DNA of 64,000 nt from Vibrio caribbeanicus ATCC BAA-2122 (GCF_000165125.1 NZ_AEIU01000068.1:1-64000); one strand, 5' to 3'. Shown: positions 30,138 through 40,534, counted from the first letter of the stretch. Made by a program: numbers and translations. Notes: generated by a model from the letters alone, not told the origin.

Positions 30138-31149
30138 TCGTCAGCGTGGTGTTGCGCTTATCGTTATTTTGCTATTGCTTGCTGTGATGGTCAGTATTGC
30201 TGCGAGCATGGCAGATAGGCTATTTAGCCAGTTCAAGCGCGCCAGTAACCAAGTCAATCACCAACAGGCCTATTGGTACAGTGTCAGTGCTGAGGCTTTG
30301 GCAAAAGTTGCGCTTGAGCAAAGCTTTAAAGACTCAGATACGATTAATCTGTCTCAGCCGTGGGCAATAGAAGAACAAACCTACCCACTGGATAATGGGA
30401 CAATTAAAGGCCGCGTTGTTGACATGCAGGCATGTTTCAACATTAACGCATTGTCAGCCGATTTACGCCCACAAGGTGAAACCGAGCGTGTACCTTTTTT
30501 AGTCGAAGTATTACAGCGTTTATTGGAAGAAAAAGAAGTCAGTCAAGATGCTGAGACGATAGCACAGTCACTTTGGGAATATGTAGACAAAAATAATACG
30601 GCTAATAGTCCAATGGGTGTGGAAGACAGTTATTACGAATCTATGTCTCCCGCTTATTTAACAGCAAATGCTATGTTGTCTGACAAATCAGAGTTACGGG
30701 CGGTTAATCAGGTTTCTGGTGAGGTGATGCAAAAAATATTACCGTATATCTGTGCCATACCGTCGACGGATCTGCGAATCAATGTAAACACGCTCAAAGA
30801 AGAGCAAGCGGCACTACTGGTTGCTTTATTCTTTCCTGTATTAAGTGAACAAGATGCGGTGAGTATACTCAAAAATCGTCCTTACGATGGTTGGTCAAAC
30901 ATTGATGATTTTTTCAGAGAAGGACAGTTGACCAAGGTCTCGGAGGAGTTGAGTAAGCAAGTGAAAGGTTATTTAGACGTAACCAGCTCCTATTTTGAGT
31001 TGGACGCAGAGCTATTGGTTGGGGATTCTCGAGTCAGAGCTCGCAGTCTTCTATTTAGTGAAAATAAAGAAAATGTGATGGTGATTGGCCGTCGCTTTGG
31101 AGGTATCGGTGAACGAGTTTCTGATCGTTCGACTGAACAAAAAGGCTGA
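30130..31149 (+). CDS. gspK: Minor pseudopilin GspK/EpsK
   Basis: A 339-residue tip pseudopilin with the atypical leader 'NNRQRG^[14 protein letters not shown]', lacking Glu5 as GspK proteins do. The large globular part has the 'FNINALS' and 'INVNTL' segments typical of the family. Its 3' end overlaps gspL by 41 bp. Confidence 0.94.
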   Translation: MNNRQRGVALIVILLLLAVMVSIAASMADRLFSQFKRASNQVNHQQAYWYSVSAEALAKVALEQSFKDSDTINLSQPWAIEEQTYPLDNGTIKGRVVDMQACFNINALSADLRPQGETERVPFLVEVLQRLLEEKEVSQDAETIAQSLWEYVDKNNTANSPMGVEDSYYESMSPAYLTANAMLSDKSELRAVNQVSGEVMQKILPYICAIPSTDLRINVNTLKEEQAALLVALFFPVLSEQDAVSILKNRPYDGWSNIDDFFREGQLTKVSEELSKQVKGYLDVTSSYFELDAELLVGDSRVRARSLLFSENKENVMVIGRRFGGIGERVSDRSTEQKG

Positions 31150-32320
31150 GCAGGCTGCACAGTGGCTGGTTTGGTCTGAAGCGCAGGGCGAAGTTATTGC
31201 CAGTGGTGAGTTACCTAGTAAAGAGAACATCGGTGATCTGGCAACTTATGCACAAGGGCGTCGAACAATATTGTTATTGTCGGCACAGAATACCGCGATA
31301 ACTGAAATAGAAATACCTTCCGGTGCACAGCGTCAAATAGAGGGTATGCTACCATATTTGTTGGAAGACGATCTAGCTCAGGACGTGGACGAGCTTCATT
31401 TCACCTTACTACAAAAGGATCAAGGTGTTGCTCAAATATGTGCCGTTGATTCCGCTTGGCTGAGTGATGTCCTGGATGAATTTGCTGGCATCGGTTGCCA
31501 AGTTTACAAGGTATTGCCTGATGTATTGGCTTTGCCAGACACTGAACAGATGTCTGCAGTGGAGATTGATGGACAGTGGCTGATAAAAAAATCCAAATAC
31601 TCTGGGATTTCAGTAGATAAAGATTGGCTTGATTTAGTTGTAAACTCCGATTGGGTTCAGCAAGACGAAGACTACCTTAACTTGATCGCATTTTCGTCTT
31701 TGCCTCCCCTCAATCTAGCCGAGGGGCAAAATTGGCAAAACGTTGAGCCGGTTATGGTTATGCAGTTATTGTCACAGCAAGCCGTTTCATCCAATATCAA
31801 TTTGCTCACGGGAGTGTTCAAGCCCAGTTCCTCTCTGGGAAGATACTGGAAAGTATGGCGTAAGTTCGCGATTGCGGCGATGGTGCTGTTGTGTGTCACT
31901 GTGGTTGATAATATTTCGACCACCAGTCGTTATGAAGCTGAAGCTGCCAACTACCGGGCTGAAAGTGAGCGAATTTTTCGTCAGTCCTTGCCCGGAAAAA
32001 CCAAGATTCCTCACGTACGATTTTTGAAGGAAGAAATGGGTAAAGAGGCCAAACGTCTGGCCGGAAGTAGTGGCGATGCTGCATTTTTGAGCTTGATGAA
32101 CAAATTACCACCTGTATTAAACCAAGTCCCGACATTGAGTATGTCAAATTTTAAGTATGATGCTGGCAAAGATGAAATTCGCATTCAAGCTCAGAGCAAG
32201 GATTTTCAAACCTTTGAGCGTGCTGCAGAACTGTTGGCAAAAGAATTTCAAGTTGAGCAGGGCCAGTTAAACCGATCTGGTAGTCAGGTAAATGGCTCAT
32301 TTGTTTTGAAACCCCTATGA
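31109..32320 (+). CDS. gspL: Type II secretion protein GspL/EpsL
   Basis: A 403-residue bitopic protein. The cytoplasmic part binds GspE, with '[19 protein letters not shown]' conserved in EpsL. One membrane segment lies near residue 255 ('[15 protein letters not shown]'), followed by a periplasmic ferredoxin-like domain. The GTG at 31109 is chosen: GGAGG lies 5 bp upstream and the N terminus 'NEFLIVRL' aligns with V. cholerae EpsL 'SEFLTVRL'. An in-frame TTG eight codons earlier lacks support. Confidence 0.92.
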   Translation: MNEFLIVRLNKKAEQAAQWLVWSEAQGEVIASGELPSKENIGDLATYAQGRRTILLLSAQNTAITEIEIPSGAQRQIEGMLPYLLEDDLAQDVDELHFTLLQKDQGVAQICAVDSAWLSDVLDEFAGIGCQVYKVLPDVLALPDTEQMSAVEIDGQWLIKKSKYSGISVDKDWLDLVVNSDWVQQDEDYLNLIAFSSLPPLNLAEGQNWQNVEPVMVMQLLSQQAVSSNINLLTGVFKPSSSLGRYWKVWRKFAIAAMVLLCVTVVDNISTTSRYEAEAANYRAESERIFRQSLPGKTKIPHVRFLKEEMGKEAKRLAGSSGDAAFLSLMNKLPPVLNQVPTLSMSNFKYDAGKDEIRIQAQSKDFQTFERAAELLAKEFQVEQGQLNRSGSQVNGSFVLKPL

Positions 32321-32331
32321 GATGAGAGAGA

Positions 32332-32823
32332 ATGAACAAGTTATATCAGTCACTAACAATCTGGTTTAAGGCCTTATCTCAAAGGGAACAACGCTTAGTT
32401 ATCATTGGTTCCGCATTGGTTTTACTCGGAGGGTTATACTGGGGTGGGATTAAGCCGTTTAATGAACGTGCAGAGATGGCTCAAGCAAAAATCACCTCCG
32501 AAAAGCAACTGCTGTCGTGGGTGACTGCGAAAGCGAACGAAATACAACAATTGCGAGCGAGTGTTGGCAATGGTGCTTCTGATTTGCCCATTAACCAAGC
32601 GGTTTCCTCAAGTGTATCCCGCTTTAATATAGAGCTCATTCGTATGCAGCCCAGAGGCGACCAATTCCAAGTCTGGATAGCACCAATACCTTTTAATAAA
32701 TTTATTGCTTGGCTGGCGTTTCTCCAAGAGGATTATGGCATTGGCGTGGTGTTTCTTGACCTAGATAAGGGTGAGAAAGAGGGGTTGATTGAAGTAAATC
32801 GCTTGCAGTTGAGCCGAGGGTGA
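32332..32823 (+). CDS. gspM: Type II secretion protein GspM/EpsM
   Basis: A 163-residue bitopic protein with a membrane segment near residues 22-40 ('LVIIGSALVLLGGLYW') and a small periplasmic ferredoxin-like domain. It pairs with GspL. The preceding 'SQREQ' is typical of GspM. It overlaps the next gene's possible GTG start. Confidence 0.92.
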   Translation: MNKLYQSLTIWFKALSQREQRLVIIGSALVLLGGLYWGGIKPFNERAEMAQAKITSEKQLLSWVTAKANEIQQLRASVGNGASDLPINQAVSSSVSRFNIELIRMQPRGDQFQVWIAPIPFNKFIAWLAFLQEDYGIGVVFLDLDKGEKEGLIEVNRLQLSRG

Positions 32824-32828
32824 AGCCG

Positions 32829-33593
32829 ATGAAAAAGAATATTATTACTGGCTTGGGTGTCTTTTTTGTCTTTGTTGTCAGTGTTATCGCACATATCCCA
32901 GCTCCCTTAGTTCTCCAAAATATGCCTTTACCCCAAGGCATGGTATTGGATGGTGTTGAGGGAACAATTTGGCGTGGTAAAATACAGCGTTTATCATACG
33001 ACGGCCAGAGTTTGGGTAATTTTGACTGGCAAATTCGCAGTGTATTTTTGCTTTTGGGTAAAGTGGAGGCACAGGTACGCTTTGGGCGCGGAAGTGACAT
33101 GGCCATTCGAGGTAAAGGTACTATCGGATATTCATTTCGAGGTCCATATGCTGAAAACTTTATCGCCTCGCTGCCTGTGGGTGAGTTGATGCGTTATGTA
33201 CCTAGCGTTCCCGTCCCAGTTGATATCGCAGGCCGTATTGAATTGAACTTAAATTCTTTTCTCTATCAGTCACCTTATTGTGAAAGCGGTAAAGGTAGCT
33301 TGGTGTGGAACACAGAGTCTGTTGGTACTCCGGTAGGAAGTTTAAAGTTAGGGCCTGTTATTGCAGACTTGTCTTGTCAGAGTAATGACTTGAATGTTGC
33401 AGGAGAGCAACAGAGTGACGAGGTGCAGAGCAGTTTTATCGCTTCGCTAAATGGCGATGGAAGTTATACCGCTGAGGCTTGGTTTAAGCCCGCTGCGAAG
33501 TTTCCTAGCGAGCTCAAGCAACAATTAAAATGGTTACCAACTCAACCTGACGGGGATGGTAAGTATCAATTTACCTACCAAGGCCGTCTTTAA
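32829..33593 (+). CDS. gspN: Type II secretion protein GspN/EpsN
   Basis: A 254-residue protein with an N-terminal membrane segment and a periplasmic part with 'MVLDGVEGTIWRGKI' and 'GSLVWNTESVG'. GspN is not essential in all T2SS. ATG at 32829 follows GAGG; a GTG at 32820 overlapping the gspM stop is an alternative. It ends the operon, 19 bp from the envZ stop on the other strand, with no obvious terminator between. Confidence 0.9.
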   Translation: MKKNIITGLGVFFVFVVSVIAHIPAPLVLQNMPLPQGMVLDGVEGTIWRGKIQRLSYDGQSLGNFDWQIRSVFLLLGKVEAQVRFGRGSDMAIRGKGTIGYSFRGPYAENFIASLPVGELMRYVPSVPVPVDIAGRIELNLNSFLYQSPYCESGKGSLVWNTESVGTPVGSLKLGPVIADLSCQSNDLNVAGEQQSDEVQSSFIASLNGDGSYTAEAWFKPAAKFPSELKQQLKWLPTQPDGDGKYQFTYQGRL

Positions 33594-33611
33594 CTCGTGG
33601 TGAGTGTAGGT

Positions 33612-34916
33612 TTACTTTGTGGGTAGGCGCAGAAGTGCGCGTACCCCTCCTTCACTACGGTTGCTCACACTGATAGTGCCATTGTGCTGATTGGCAATGC
33701 GCTTGACGATTGCAAGGCCTAGCCCAGTCCCTTCACTGCCTCTTGCTGTGTCTCCCCGAGTAAAGGGCTCTAAAAGCTTGGTTATTTGATCTTGCTGAAT
33801 GCCAGGACCATTATCTTCGACTGATACCCAGACTTGCTTCCCATCTGCACTCATGCCAGTGGTGATGCTGACCCAGCCATTTCCATAGCGAATCGCGTTA
33901 ACCACCAGATTGCTGATAGCTCGCTTAATGGCAATCGGGTTTGCATAGATGTCTTTCAACGTGTCTGAAAAATTAACTGCCACTTCGACATGATAATTTC
34001 CCTCGGATGAAGCAATCTCTGAGGCAATGTCATTGAGGTTTACTGCCAAGAAAGCTTCCTGACAAACGGGCTTAAGGTAGTCCATGAATTGACTGATAAT
34101 TTGATTGCACTCTTCAGTGTCGCTGATGATCCCTTCTGCGAGGTAGCTATCTTGTGGGGACATCATTTCTGTTGCGAGTCGAATTCGAGTTAGCGGTGTT
34201 CTCAAGTCATGGCTTATACCAGCCATTAAAAGCGCTCTATCTTCTTCGAGAGCCTGAATGCCCTTCGACATTTGATTAAATGCAAGTGTTACCGAGCGAA
34301 TTTCGGAGGCCCCTTTTTCGGGTAATGGCGGAGGGATTTCTCCACGGCCCACATCTTTAGCTGCTCTTTCAAGTGAGATTAAAGGACGATTTTGCAAACG
34401 AATAAATAGCCAACCGCCCGCAACAATAAGCACTGCCATAATGAGGCTATTCCGAAATAGGGGAGTAAAGTCTTCTTCTTGTAATTCAGACAAGGGAATA
34501 CGCATTAATGAGTCTGGCATTGCTGCAATTTTGATCCATAAGACATAACTCTCTTCACCAAGCATCATACGTACATCTGTGGGAGACCCTAACTCTTGTG
34601 TCATCTCCTTGCTCATTATGTCTATTTCAAAAGCGTGGAAATACTCTTCGGCTATTGGGCTAGAAATCGGATGTATTGTTACCCCAAGGCGTTCAAGAAT
34701 GTGTCGCCTGAGTGGGGCATCCATTGATATTTCAGCTTCAGGGTTTTTTGTATCATCGAGCATTAAGCCGATCTCATGACCGATTATTTTATTGAACTGC
34801 TTTAAGCTGGGGAGTAAAGCGTAATTGAACACGGCGTAGTATGAGTAAACTTGGCTTGCAATGAGTAAGGTTACAAAGATAATAATGAGTTGAGTGAAAG
34901 AACTGCGAATGCGCAT
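33612..34916 (-). CDS. envZ: Osmosensor histidine kinase EnvZ
   Basis: A 434-residue inner-membrane kinase. Two membrane segments (about residues 10-30 and 160-180) flank a periplasmic region, followed by HAMP, the H-box '[19 protein letters not shown]', N box '[10 protein letters not shown]' and G boxes 'DNGPGI' and 'GTGLGLAIV'. It phosphorylates OmpR. ATG at 34916 has AGGTGA five bases upstream; 16 further in-frame codons lack support. It is downstream of ompR, separated by 67 bp with a perfect hairpin. Confidence 0.94.
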   Translation of the reverse strand: MRIRSSFTQLIIIFVTLLIASQVYSYYAVFNYALLPSLKQFNKIIGHEIGLMLDDTKNPEAEISMDAPLRRHILERLGVTIHPISSPIAEEYFHAFEIDIMSKEMTQELGSPTDVRMMLGEESYVLWIKIAAMPDSLMRIPLSELQEEDFTPLFRNSLIMAVLIVAGGWLFIRLQNRPLISLERAAKDVGRGEIPPPLPEKGASEIRSVTLAFNQMSKGIQALEEDRALLMAGISHDLRTPLTRIRLATEMMSPQDSYLAEGIISDTEECNQIISQFMDYLKPVCQEAFLAVNLNDIASEIASSEGNYHVEVAVNFSDTLKDIYANPIAIKRAISNLVVNAIRYGNGWVSITTGMSADGKQVWVSVEDNGPGIQQDQITKLLEPFTRGDTARGSEGTGLGLAIVKRIANQHNGTISVSNRSEGGVRALLRLPTK

Positions 34917-34940
34917 AAAAATCACCTTAATAGAAAACAA

Positions 34941-34966
34941 AAGTGCGAGATAGTTATCTCGCACTT
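34941..34966 (-). terminator. Perfect hairpin between ompR and envZ
   Basis: AAGTGCGAGATA and TATCTCGCACTT form a 12-bp perfect inverted repeat with a 2-base spacer. On the minus strand it is followed by TTTTGTTTTC, so it resembles a partial Rho-independent terminator between ompR and envZ. It could attenuate envZ or protect the ompR mRNA 3' end. Confidence 0.6.
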
Positions 34967-34983
34967 GTGGCCGTTAGAGTCGA

Positions 34984-35703
34984 TTACGCTTCTTTGCCAT
35001 CTGGCACAAACACATAACCTAACCCCCACACAGTCTGGATATATCTTGGTTTACTAGGGTCGACCTCAAGCATCCTACGTAGACGAGAGATTTGAACATC
35101 AATTGATCGTTCCATAGCTGAATATTCGCGGCCACGGGCCATGTTCATCAATTTATCTCGAGACATAGGTTCTCGTGAGTTGGTTACTAATGCTTTTAGT
35201 ACTGCAAACTCACCAGAGGTCAATGGCATAGATTCCTCGCCACGGAACATCTCACGCGTGCCTAGGTTTAGGCGAAACTCGCCGAATTCTACCACGGACT
35301 CTTCTGTACTCGGTGCTCCGGGTAACTCGGTGGTTTGCCTACGTAACACCGCTTTTATTCGCGCGAGTAGCTCGCGGGGGTTAAACGGCTTGGGCAAATA
35401 GTCGTCAGCGCCTACCTCGAGACCTACGATTCGGTCAATCTCATCCCCTTTAGCAGTAAGCATAAGAATGGGAAGAGTATTATTTACGTGGCGTAAGCGA
35501 CGGCAGATGGATAACCCATCTTCACCTGGTAGCATCAGGTCTAACACCATTAAATGGAAAGTTTCTCGCGTTAGAAGCCTGTCCATTTGTTCGCCATTTG
35601 CGACACTTCGTACATGAAATCCTTGCTCTGATAGATAACGTTCGAGTAATGAACGCAGACGTGCATCGTCATCGACCACTAAAATTTTGTGACTTTCTTG
35701 CAT
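34984..35703 (-). CDS. ompR: Osmotic response regulator OmpR
   Basis: A 239-residue response regulator. The receiver domain shows DDD (acidic pocket), phosphoacceptor Asp in 'LMVLDLMLPGEDGL' and Lys in 'LPKPFNP'. A winged-helix DNA-binding domain ends in 'IQTVWGLGYVFVPDG'. The start 'MQESHKIL' aligns with other OmpR proteins and is preferred over an ATG five codons earlier. It is the first gene of ompR-envZ. Confidence 0.96.
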   Translation of the reverse strand: MQESHKILVVDDDARLRSLLERYLSEQGFHVRSVANGEQMDRLLTRETFHLMVLDLMLPGEDGLSICRRLRHVNNTLPILMLTAKGDEIDRIVGLEVGADDYLPKPFNPRELLARIKAVLRRQTTELPGAPSTEESVVEFGEFRLNLGTREMFRGEESMPLTSGEFAVLKALVTNSREPMSRDKLMNMARGREYSAMERSIDVQISRLRRMLEVDPSKPRYIQTVWGLGYVFVPDGKEA

Positions 35704-35881
35704 AGAACCTACTTGCACTTAAAATCTAGATATCCTTGTAAAGGTAACACTGACGGTGAGCTTTTCGCTTGTTCTAATTGTTACACTTTATTTCCTATTT
35801 GCGCCCTACAATGATGATTTCATCTTTATAAAGCAAGCTACTGTCGCTGAGTCAAGCATATAGAGGTTATTTGAGTATATG

Positions 35882-38161
35882 CTAAATTTTCAGACTCGAT
35901 GCCTTCTCTAATATAACAGGAATTGACTTGGAAATGGGAGTGAAACTCTGTTCCCCATAGCTATCCAGTGCCACCAATGGATTTGTTTCCGGGAAGTAAG
36001 CCGCGAGGTTACCTGCTGGTATATCGTAACTGACCAGTTTAAATTCGGTGACTTTGCGTTGTTTTTCATTCTCGCCCCAACAAGCACTGATATTGACCAG
36101 CTCTCCACTTTTCATACCAATGAGATTAAGATCTTCTGGACTAATAAAGAGGACTTTTCTCTCACCGAATACTCCGCGGTATCTATCATCAAAACCGTAC
36201 ACTGTCGTATTATATTGATCGTGAGAGCGAATGGTTTGCAAGACAAAAACAGGGTCTTTTGCTTGTTTGGGTTTTTGCCATTTTAAAATAGACTCAGGCA
36301 GTGGGTGAGCGATGAACTGCGCTTTTCCAGTCATAGTCTGCCATTGGCGCTCAGCGGCTGAATTACCAAGATAAAATCCACCGGGTTCTTTGAGTCTTTC
36401 ATTGAAATTCTCAAATCCTGGGATAGTACGAGCGATATGATGGCGAATTTTTCCATAGTCGGTGACTAAGTCCTGCCAATCAATAGGGTCTTTCCCAAGC
36501 ACAGCGTGCGCGATTCCTGCGATGATTGCTGGTTCTGAGCGCATGTTGGCGGTATCGCTATTGACCACCCCTCCGGAGGCATGAACCATACTGAATGAGT
36601 CTTCTACGGTTACTTTTTGCGCGCCAGCTTTTTGCATATCCACATCTGTCCGTCCAAGGCATGGCAATATCAGGGAGGTTTTACCGGGTGTAACATGAGT
36701 GCGATTGAGCTTGGTGGCAATATTTACGGTTAAATCACATGAAGACAGTGCTTTCTTCGTCAGTTCAGTATCCGGTGTGGCAGCAGCAAAATTTCCACCC
36801 AGTGCAATAAATACTTTGCTGTCGCCTTCAGCCATTGCTTTTATGGACTGAACGGTATTGTGGCCTATCCCTTGAGGGGGCTTGAACGAAAACTCCTTCT
36901 CAAGTGCATCCAATAGTTTTTGTGGTGGCTTTTCATCAATACCCATGGTTCTGTCGCCTTGTACATTACTGTGCCCACGCACAGGACAGACTCCGGCTCC
37001 TTTTTTACCAATTTGACCAGTTAATAATTGTAAATTTGTCATTTCTTGGATGGTTGCCACAGAGTGATGATGTTGGGTAATGCCCATGGCCCAAGTGAGT
37101 ATAACGCGCTGGCTTTTAGAAAAAACGTTCGCGGCAAGCTCAATTTCTTTTTGACACAATCCGGATTGTTCAATGATCTCCTCCCAAGACGTTTTTTCAA
37201 CAGACTCAATATATTGGTCGAAACCTTGGGTATGTTGTTCAATGAACTCAGTATCGAATATAGGGGTGACCTTGTTCATGGCAACTAGTGCTTTGCTGAT
37301 ACCACGCACCGCTGCCATATCTCCCCCCAATTTTGGAGTAAAGTAGTGATGTGTGAGCTCGGTGCAGCCTCCAGTGAGCATTTCGTTTATGGCCTGTGGG
37401 TTCGTAAAACGTTCAAGTCCTCGCTCTTTTAAGTTGTTAAAAGTGAGGATTTTGGCTCCTCGTTTTGCTGCGCTGCGTAACGTGTCGAGCATCCTTGGAT
37501 GATTGGTACCAGGGTTTTGACCAAAGACAAAGATGGCATCTGCATGTTCAAAGTCATCGAGGGTCACTGTACCTTTGCCGACGCCGATAGTCTGTTTGAG
37601 AGCCACACCACTTGCTTCATGGCACATATTTGAGCAATCGGGGAAATTATTGGTACCAAATCGTCGTACAAACAGCTGATAGAGATAGGCCGCTTCATTA
37701 CTTGCTCGCCCAGAGGTGTAAAACTCTGCTTGATTTGGGTCTTCAAGTGCTTGAAGGTGCGCTGCGATTAGTGAGAATGCTTGATCCCATTCAATCGGTC
37801 GGTAGTGATCAGATTGAGCATCGTAGATCAAAGGCTCACTCAGGCGGCCTTGTTCCTCTAAAAAGTAATCACTTTGCTTGGTGAGCCAAGAAACAGGATA
37901 AGTGGCAAAAAAGTCTGCTCTGACACGGCGAGCTGTGGCTTCCCAATTGACCGCTTTCGCCCCATTCTCGCAAAACTTAAAGCGACGCTTTTCCTCGAGT
38001 TCGCCCCAAGCACACCCTGGACAGTCAAATCCGTCATGCTGATTGGTCATCAACAAGTTACGAATGTTGCGGATAACATTTTCACTTTTGACCAAATGTT
38101 TGGTTGTACTCGCAAGCGCGCCCCACCCGCCAGCGCTGCCATGGTATTTTTTGACTGTCAT
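35882..38161 (-). CDS. YdeP/FdhF-like molybdopterin oxidoreductase
   Basis: A 759-residue molybdopterin-guanine-dinucleotide enzyme of the FdhF/YdeP group. It begins with the family-typical 'AGGWGAL' and a 'CPGC' pair near residue 50, and lacks the complete N-terminal Cx2Cx3Cx~27C [4Fe-4S] cluster of true formate dehydrogenases. The Mo-pterin domains show 'SGRASNEAAY', 'NMCHEASG' and 'GQNPGTNHPRML'. No twin-arginine signal is seen, so it is cytoplasmic. E. coli YdeP is linked to acid resistance; the substrate here is unknown. It overlaps fdhD by 1 bp. Confidence 0.85.
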   Translation of the reverse strand: MTVKKYHGSAGGWGALASTTKHLVKSENVIRNIRNLLMTNQHDGFDCPGCAWGELEEKRRFKFCENGAKAVNWEATARRVRADFFATYPVSWLTKQSDYFLEEQGRLSEPLIYDAQSDHYRPIEWDQAFSLIAAHLQALEDPNQAEFYTSGRASNEAAYLYQLFVRRFGTNNFPDCSNMCHEASGVALKQTIGVGKGTVTLDDFEHADAIFVFGQNPGTNHPRMLDTLRSAAKRGAKILTFNNLKERGLERFTNPQAINEMLTGGCTELTHHYFTPKLGGDMAAVRGISKALVAMNKVTPIFDTEFIEQHTQGFDQYIESVEKTSWEEIIEQSGLCQKEIELAANVFSKSQRVILTWAMGITQHHHSVATIQEMTNLQLLTGQIGKKGAGVCPVRGHSNVQGDRTMGIDEKPPQKLLDALEKEFSFKPPQGIGHNTVQSIKAMAEGDSKVFIALGGNFAAATPDTELTKKALSSCDLTVNIATKLNRTHVTPGKTSLILPCLGRTDVDMQKAGAQKVTVEDSFSMVHASGGVVNSDTANMRSEPAIIAGIAHAVLGKDPIDWQDLVTDYGKIRHHIARTIPGFENFNERLKEPGGFYLGNSAAERQWQTMTGKAQFIAHPLPESILKWQKPKQAKDPVFVLQTIRSHDQYNTTVYGFDDRYRGVFGERKVLFISPEDLNLIGMKSGELVNISACWGENEKQRKVTEFKLVSYDIPAGNLAAYFPETNPLVALDSYGEQSFTPISKSIPVILEKASSLKI

Positions 38162-39051
38162 TAATGATCTCTCCTTGAATTTTCTCTGGGCGGATTGGTT
38201 TGTTCACGAATCAGGCGTTGTGCACCGCTGTAGAGATTAAATGTTTGTTTTTTGCAAAAGCCAATTAAGGTGATGTTGAATCGCTGCGCCATTTGAACGG
38301 CGAGCTGAGTGGGTGCGCCAACAGCGATAACCACAGGGATCTGGGCGGCTATCACTTTCTGCATCATTTCCACGCTGACACGGCCACTCAATACAGCGAT
38401 ACTTTGGCTCATGTCAGGTATATTTAATTTTGTGCACATGCCAATCAGCTTATCTAGGGCGTTGTGGCGTCCAGCATCTTCAGCGATGGCCAAGCAATCT
38501 CCGAGCTGATCAAATAATGCGCAGCTGTGTGAAGCCCCAGTGATATCGAAAAGGTTTTGCCTTTGTCGTAACTTGTCAGGTAGGGAGACCACAAGGGTAT
38601 GGGTCAACCAAGCCGACGTTGATTCAACAGCAGTGAAGCCGCGCATTTCAAGTAATGAAATTAATGACTTTCCACACAATCCACAACTCGAGTGAGAGGT
38701 TTGCCGTTGAGTCTGAAGGTCATCAATGTGAACGTCTGGACTCAACTCGACAATAGCAGAGTGAGGATTATTCGCCTCATGGTGGATAGATAGTATTTGG
38801 TTTGAGCTGTGAATGATACGTTCAGAAAGGAGTAGCCCTGTAATAAGTGCTTCGTCTTGGCCCGGTGTTCTCATCGTAGAAAACCAATACTGCTCTTGTT
38901 CATTATTGTGATGTTCCTGATGGAGCCAGAGCGTTAGAGGTTCTTCAACGATCACTGTGTCGACTTGAGGCTGAGACTGATGTTGAGAGACGTAAAGGCG
39001 ATGGACTTCTTTTATTGAGTCGTTTGATGCTTGTGTCTTGGTTTTAATCAT
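38161..39051 (-). CDS. fdhD: FdhD sulfurtransferase for Mo-cofactor
   Basis: A 296-residue protein that passes sulfur from IscS to the Mo/W-bis-MGD cofactor of formate dehydrogenases. The catalytic CGLCG motif (Cys about 123 and 126) aligns with the E. coli C121/C124 pair. Further motifs are 'TGASHSCALF' and 'AEDAGRHNALDKLIG'. It is immediately upstream of, and coupled to, the YdeP-like gene, which fits a maturation role for that enzyme. Confidence 0.93.
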   Translation of the reverse strand: MIKTKTQASNDSIKEVHRLYVSQHQSQPQVDTVIVEEPLTLWLHQEHHNNEQEQYWFSTMRTPGQDEALITGLLLSERIIHSSNQILSIHHEANNPHSAIVELSPDVHIDDLQTQRQTSHSSCGLCGKSLISLLEMRGFTAVESTSAWLTHTLVVSLPDKLRQRQNLFDITGASHSCALFDQLGDCLAIAEDAGRHNALDKLIGMCTKLNIPDMSQSIAVLSGRVSVEMMQKVIAAQIPVVIAVGAPTQLAVQMAQRFNITLIGFCKKQTFNLYSGAQRLIREQTNPPRENSRRDH

Positions 39052-39229
39052 TATTTGCTCACTAACTGAAGAGAGACAAAATTAGCATACAACATCCGCT
39101 TTGAAAGGCGACCAATGTCTAAAAAATCAACATCAAATACCCTGCTAGGGCTCCGAAAATAAGAAAGCCCCGCTATTTGTGCCGATATGATCAGGGAATA
39201 ATCTCATCGTGATTAGAGGACATCGTAGC

Positions 39230-39718
39230 TCAGCTTGATGAGGGGCGCTCATAAGATATTGCATTGATAAACCATTCTTTTTCACCCTCTGGTGTGTGAA
39301 CGACAAACTCGTCATCAACTTCTTTTTTCAATAGAGCACGCGCCATGGGTGAATCGATGGAGATATACTCTTTGGCATCACCATAGATTTCTTCAGGACC
39401 AACAATGCGAAACTTTTTGGTGTCGCCTGCGTCATTTTCTATTTCTACCCATGCTCCAAAAAAGACTTTACCTTCTTGTTGGGGGGAATAATCGACAATC
39501 GTAACCTCAGGCAAGAACTTGCGTAAGAATCGAACTCGGCGGTCAATTTGTCTCAGTAAGCGTTTGTTAAAGGTGTAATCGGCATTCTCTGAGCGATCAC
39601 CAAGACCTGCAGCCCAAGTAACAATTTTTGTTACTTCAGGGCGTCGCTCATGCCAAAGATAATCATGCTCAGCTTTTAGTTTATTGTAGCCTTCTCTAGT
39701 TATGAGTTTGGTTTTCAA
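39230..39718 (-). CDS. greB: Transcript cleavage factor GreB
   Basis: The 162-residue factor has an N-terminal coiled coil with basic and acidic tip ('SENADYTFNKRLLRQIDRRV') and a C-terminal FKBP-like domain ('ISIDSPMARALLKKEV'). It rescues arrested RNA polymerase by stimulating cleavage. It is on the same strand as ompR, although in enterobacteria greB diverges from ompR. It lies between fdhD and the IclR-type gene, which may form a small operon with it. Confidence 0.95.
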   Translation of the reverse strand: MKTKLITREGYNKLKAEHDYLWHERRPEVTKIVTWAAGLGDRSENADYTFNKRLLRQIDRRVRFLRKFLPEVTIVDYSPQQEGKVFFGAWVEIENDAGDTKKFRIVGPEEIYGDAKEYISIDSPMARALLKKEVDDEFVVHTPEGEKEWFINAISYERPSSS

Positions 39719-39760
39719 TTCAATACCTTAGTTATTTGTTAATGGTTTGTAGCTATTGAG

Positions 39761-40534
39761 CTATTCTACTTCAAGCCTTGCCAGTGCTTTCGCTGCTCGT
39801 TGTAGTGCAGGTAAAAATTTTATTGCATCGTCTGGAGTAACACGAATCACGGGTGCTTGAATGGCTAACCCTAAATTTGATTGCCCAGACGCTGATGGAA
39901 TGAGAACAGCGATGCATACCAAACCAGGTAAAAATTCTTCATCATCGATGGCAAAGCCATGAATTTTTGCCTCATCAATATTTCTTTCTAGTTCTAAGGG
40001 ATCAGTAATGGTACTCACTGTATATTGGGTCAGTGGAGCATGTTTGAGCAACCGATTCCTTTGAGGTTTAGACATATGAGCTAAAAACAGTTTGCCAGTA
40101 GCAGAGCAATGAATGGGTACTCTCGAACCTGCGTGGAGGTGGAAACGCAGTGGCGCTTCTGTTTCCGCGCGATCTAGATAGATAATCTCTCCCCCTGATA
40201 ATGCAGTTAGGTTGCAACTTTCACCAACTTCAGCCCTAAGATTCTCTAAAATTGTTCGGCGAGCACTGTGCATAGTGCTATTGAGAAGTAAGTGTTCGGC
40301 TAATTTTCTTAGTCTTATCCCGGAACTGTAGTGTTTTTCATCACCATCTTTTTGAATGATACCTGCAGACTCTAGCTGTTGCAGCATGCGGTGAAGAGTA
40401 GGTTTTGGTAATCCAGTTTCCTCGACTAATCCCTGTAAGGAGAGACATTCGTCTTTTTGTGCGATGACTTCGAGCAAAGAAAAAAGTCGCAGTGTGGGAG
40501 TGTCTCCCTGAATGTGTGCTGTTTCTGTCGTCAT
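39761..40534 (-). CDS. IclR-family regulator, probable taurine-cluster regulator
   Basis: A 257-residue IclR protein: N-terminal winged helix ('LSLQGLVEETGLPKPTLHRM' recognition region, residues about 20-75) and C-terminal effector domain ('CSATGKLFLAHM', 'EEFLPGLVCIAVLI'). It diverges from pta, and a perfect palindrome lies between them and again upstream of xsc. I infer that it controls the taurine genes. Characterised taurine clusters in alphaproteobacteria use the GntR/MocR-type TauR instead. ATG at 40534 fits the domain start; a start seven codons earlier is possible. Confidence 0.85.
   Translation of the reverse strand: MTTETAHIQGDTPTLRLFSLLEVIAQKDECLSLQGLVEETGLPKPTLHRMLQQLESAGIIQKDGDEKHYSSGIRLRKLAEHLLLNSTMHSARRTILENLRAEVGESCNLTALSGGEIIYLDRAETEAPLRFHLHAGSRVPIHCSATGKLFLAHMSKPQRNRLLKHAPLTQYTVSTITDPLELERNIDEAKIHGFAIDDEEFLPGLVCIAVLIPSASGQSNLGLAIQAPVIRVTPDDAIKFLPALQRAAKALARLEVE

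Noticed and set aside
31672-32147. Several overlapping minus-strand frames inside gspL
   Set aside because: All lie within the firmly identified gspL and lack support.
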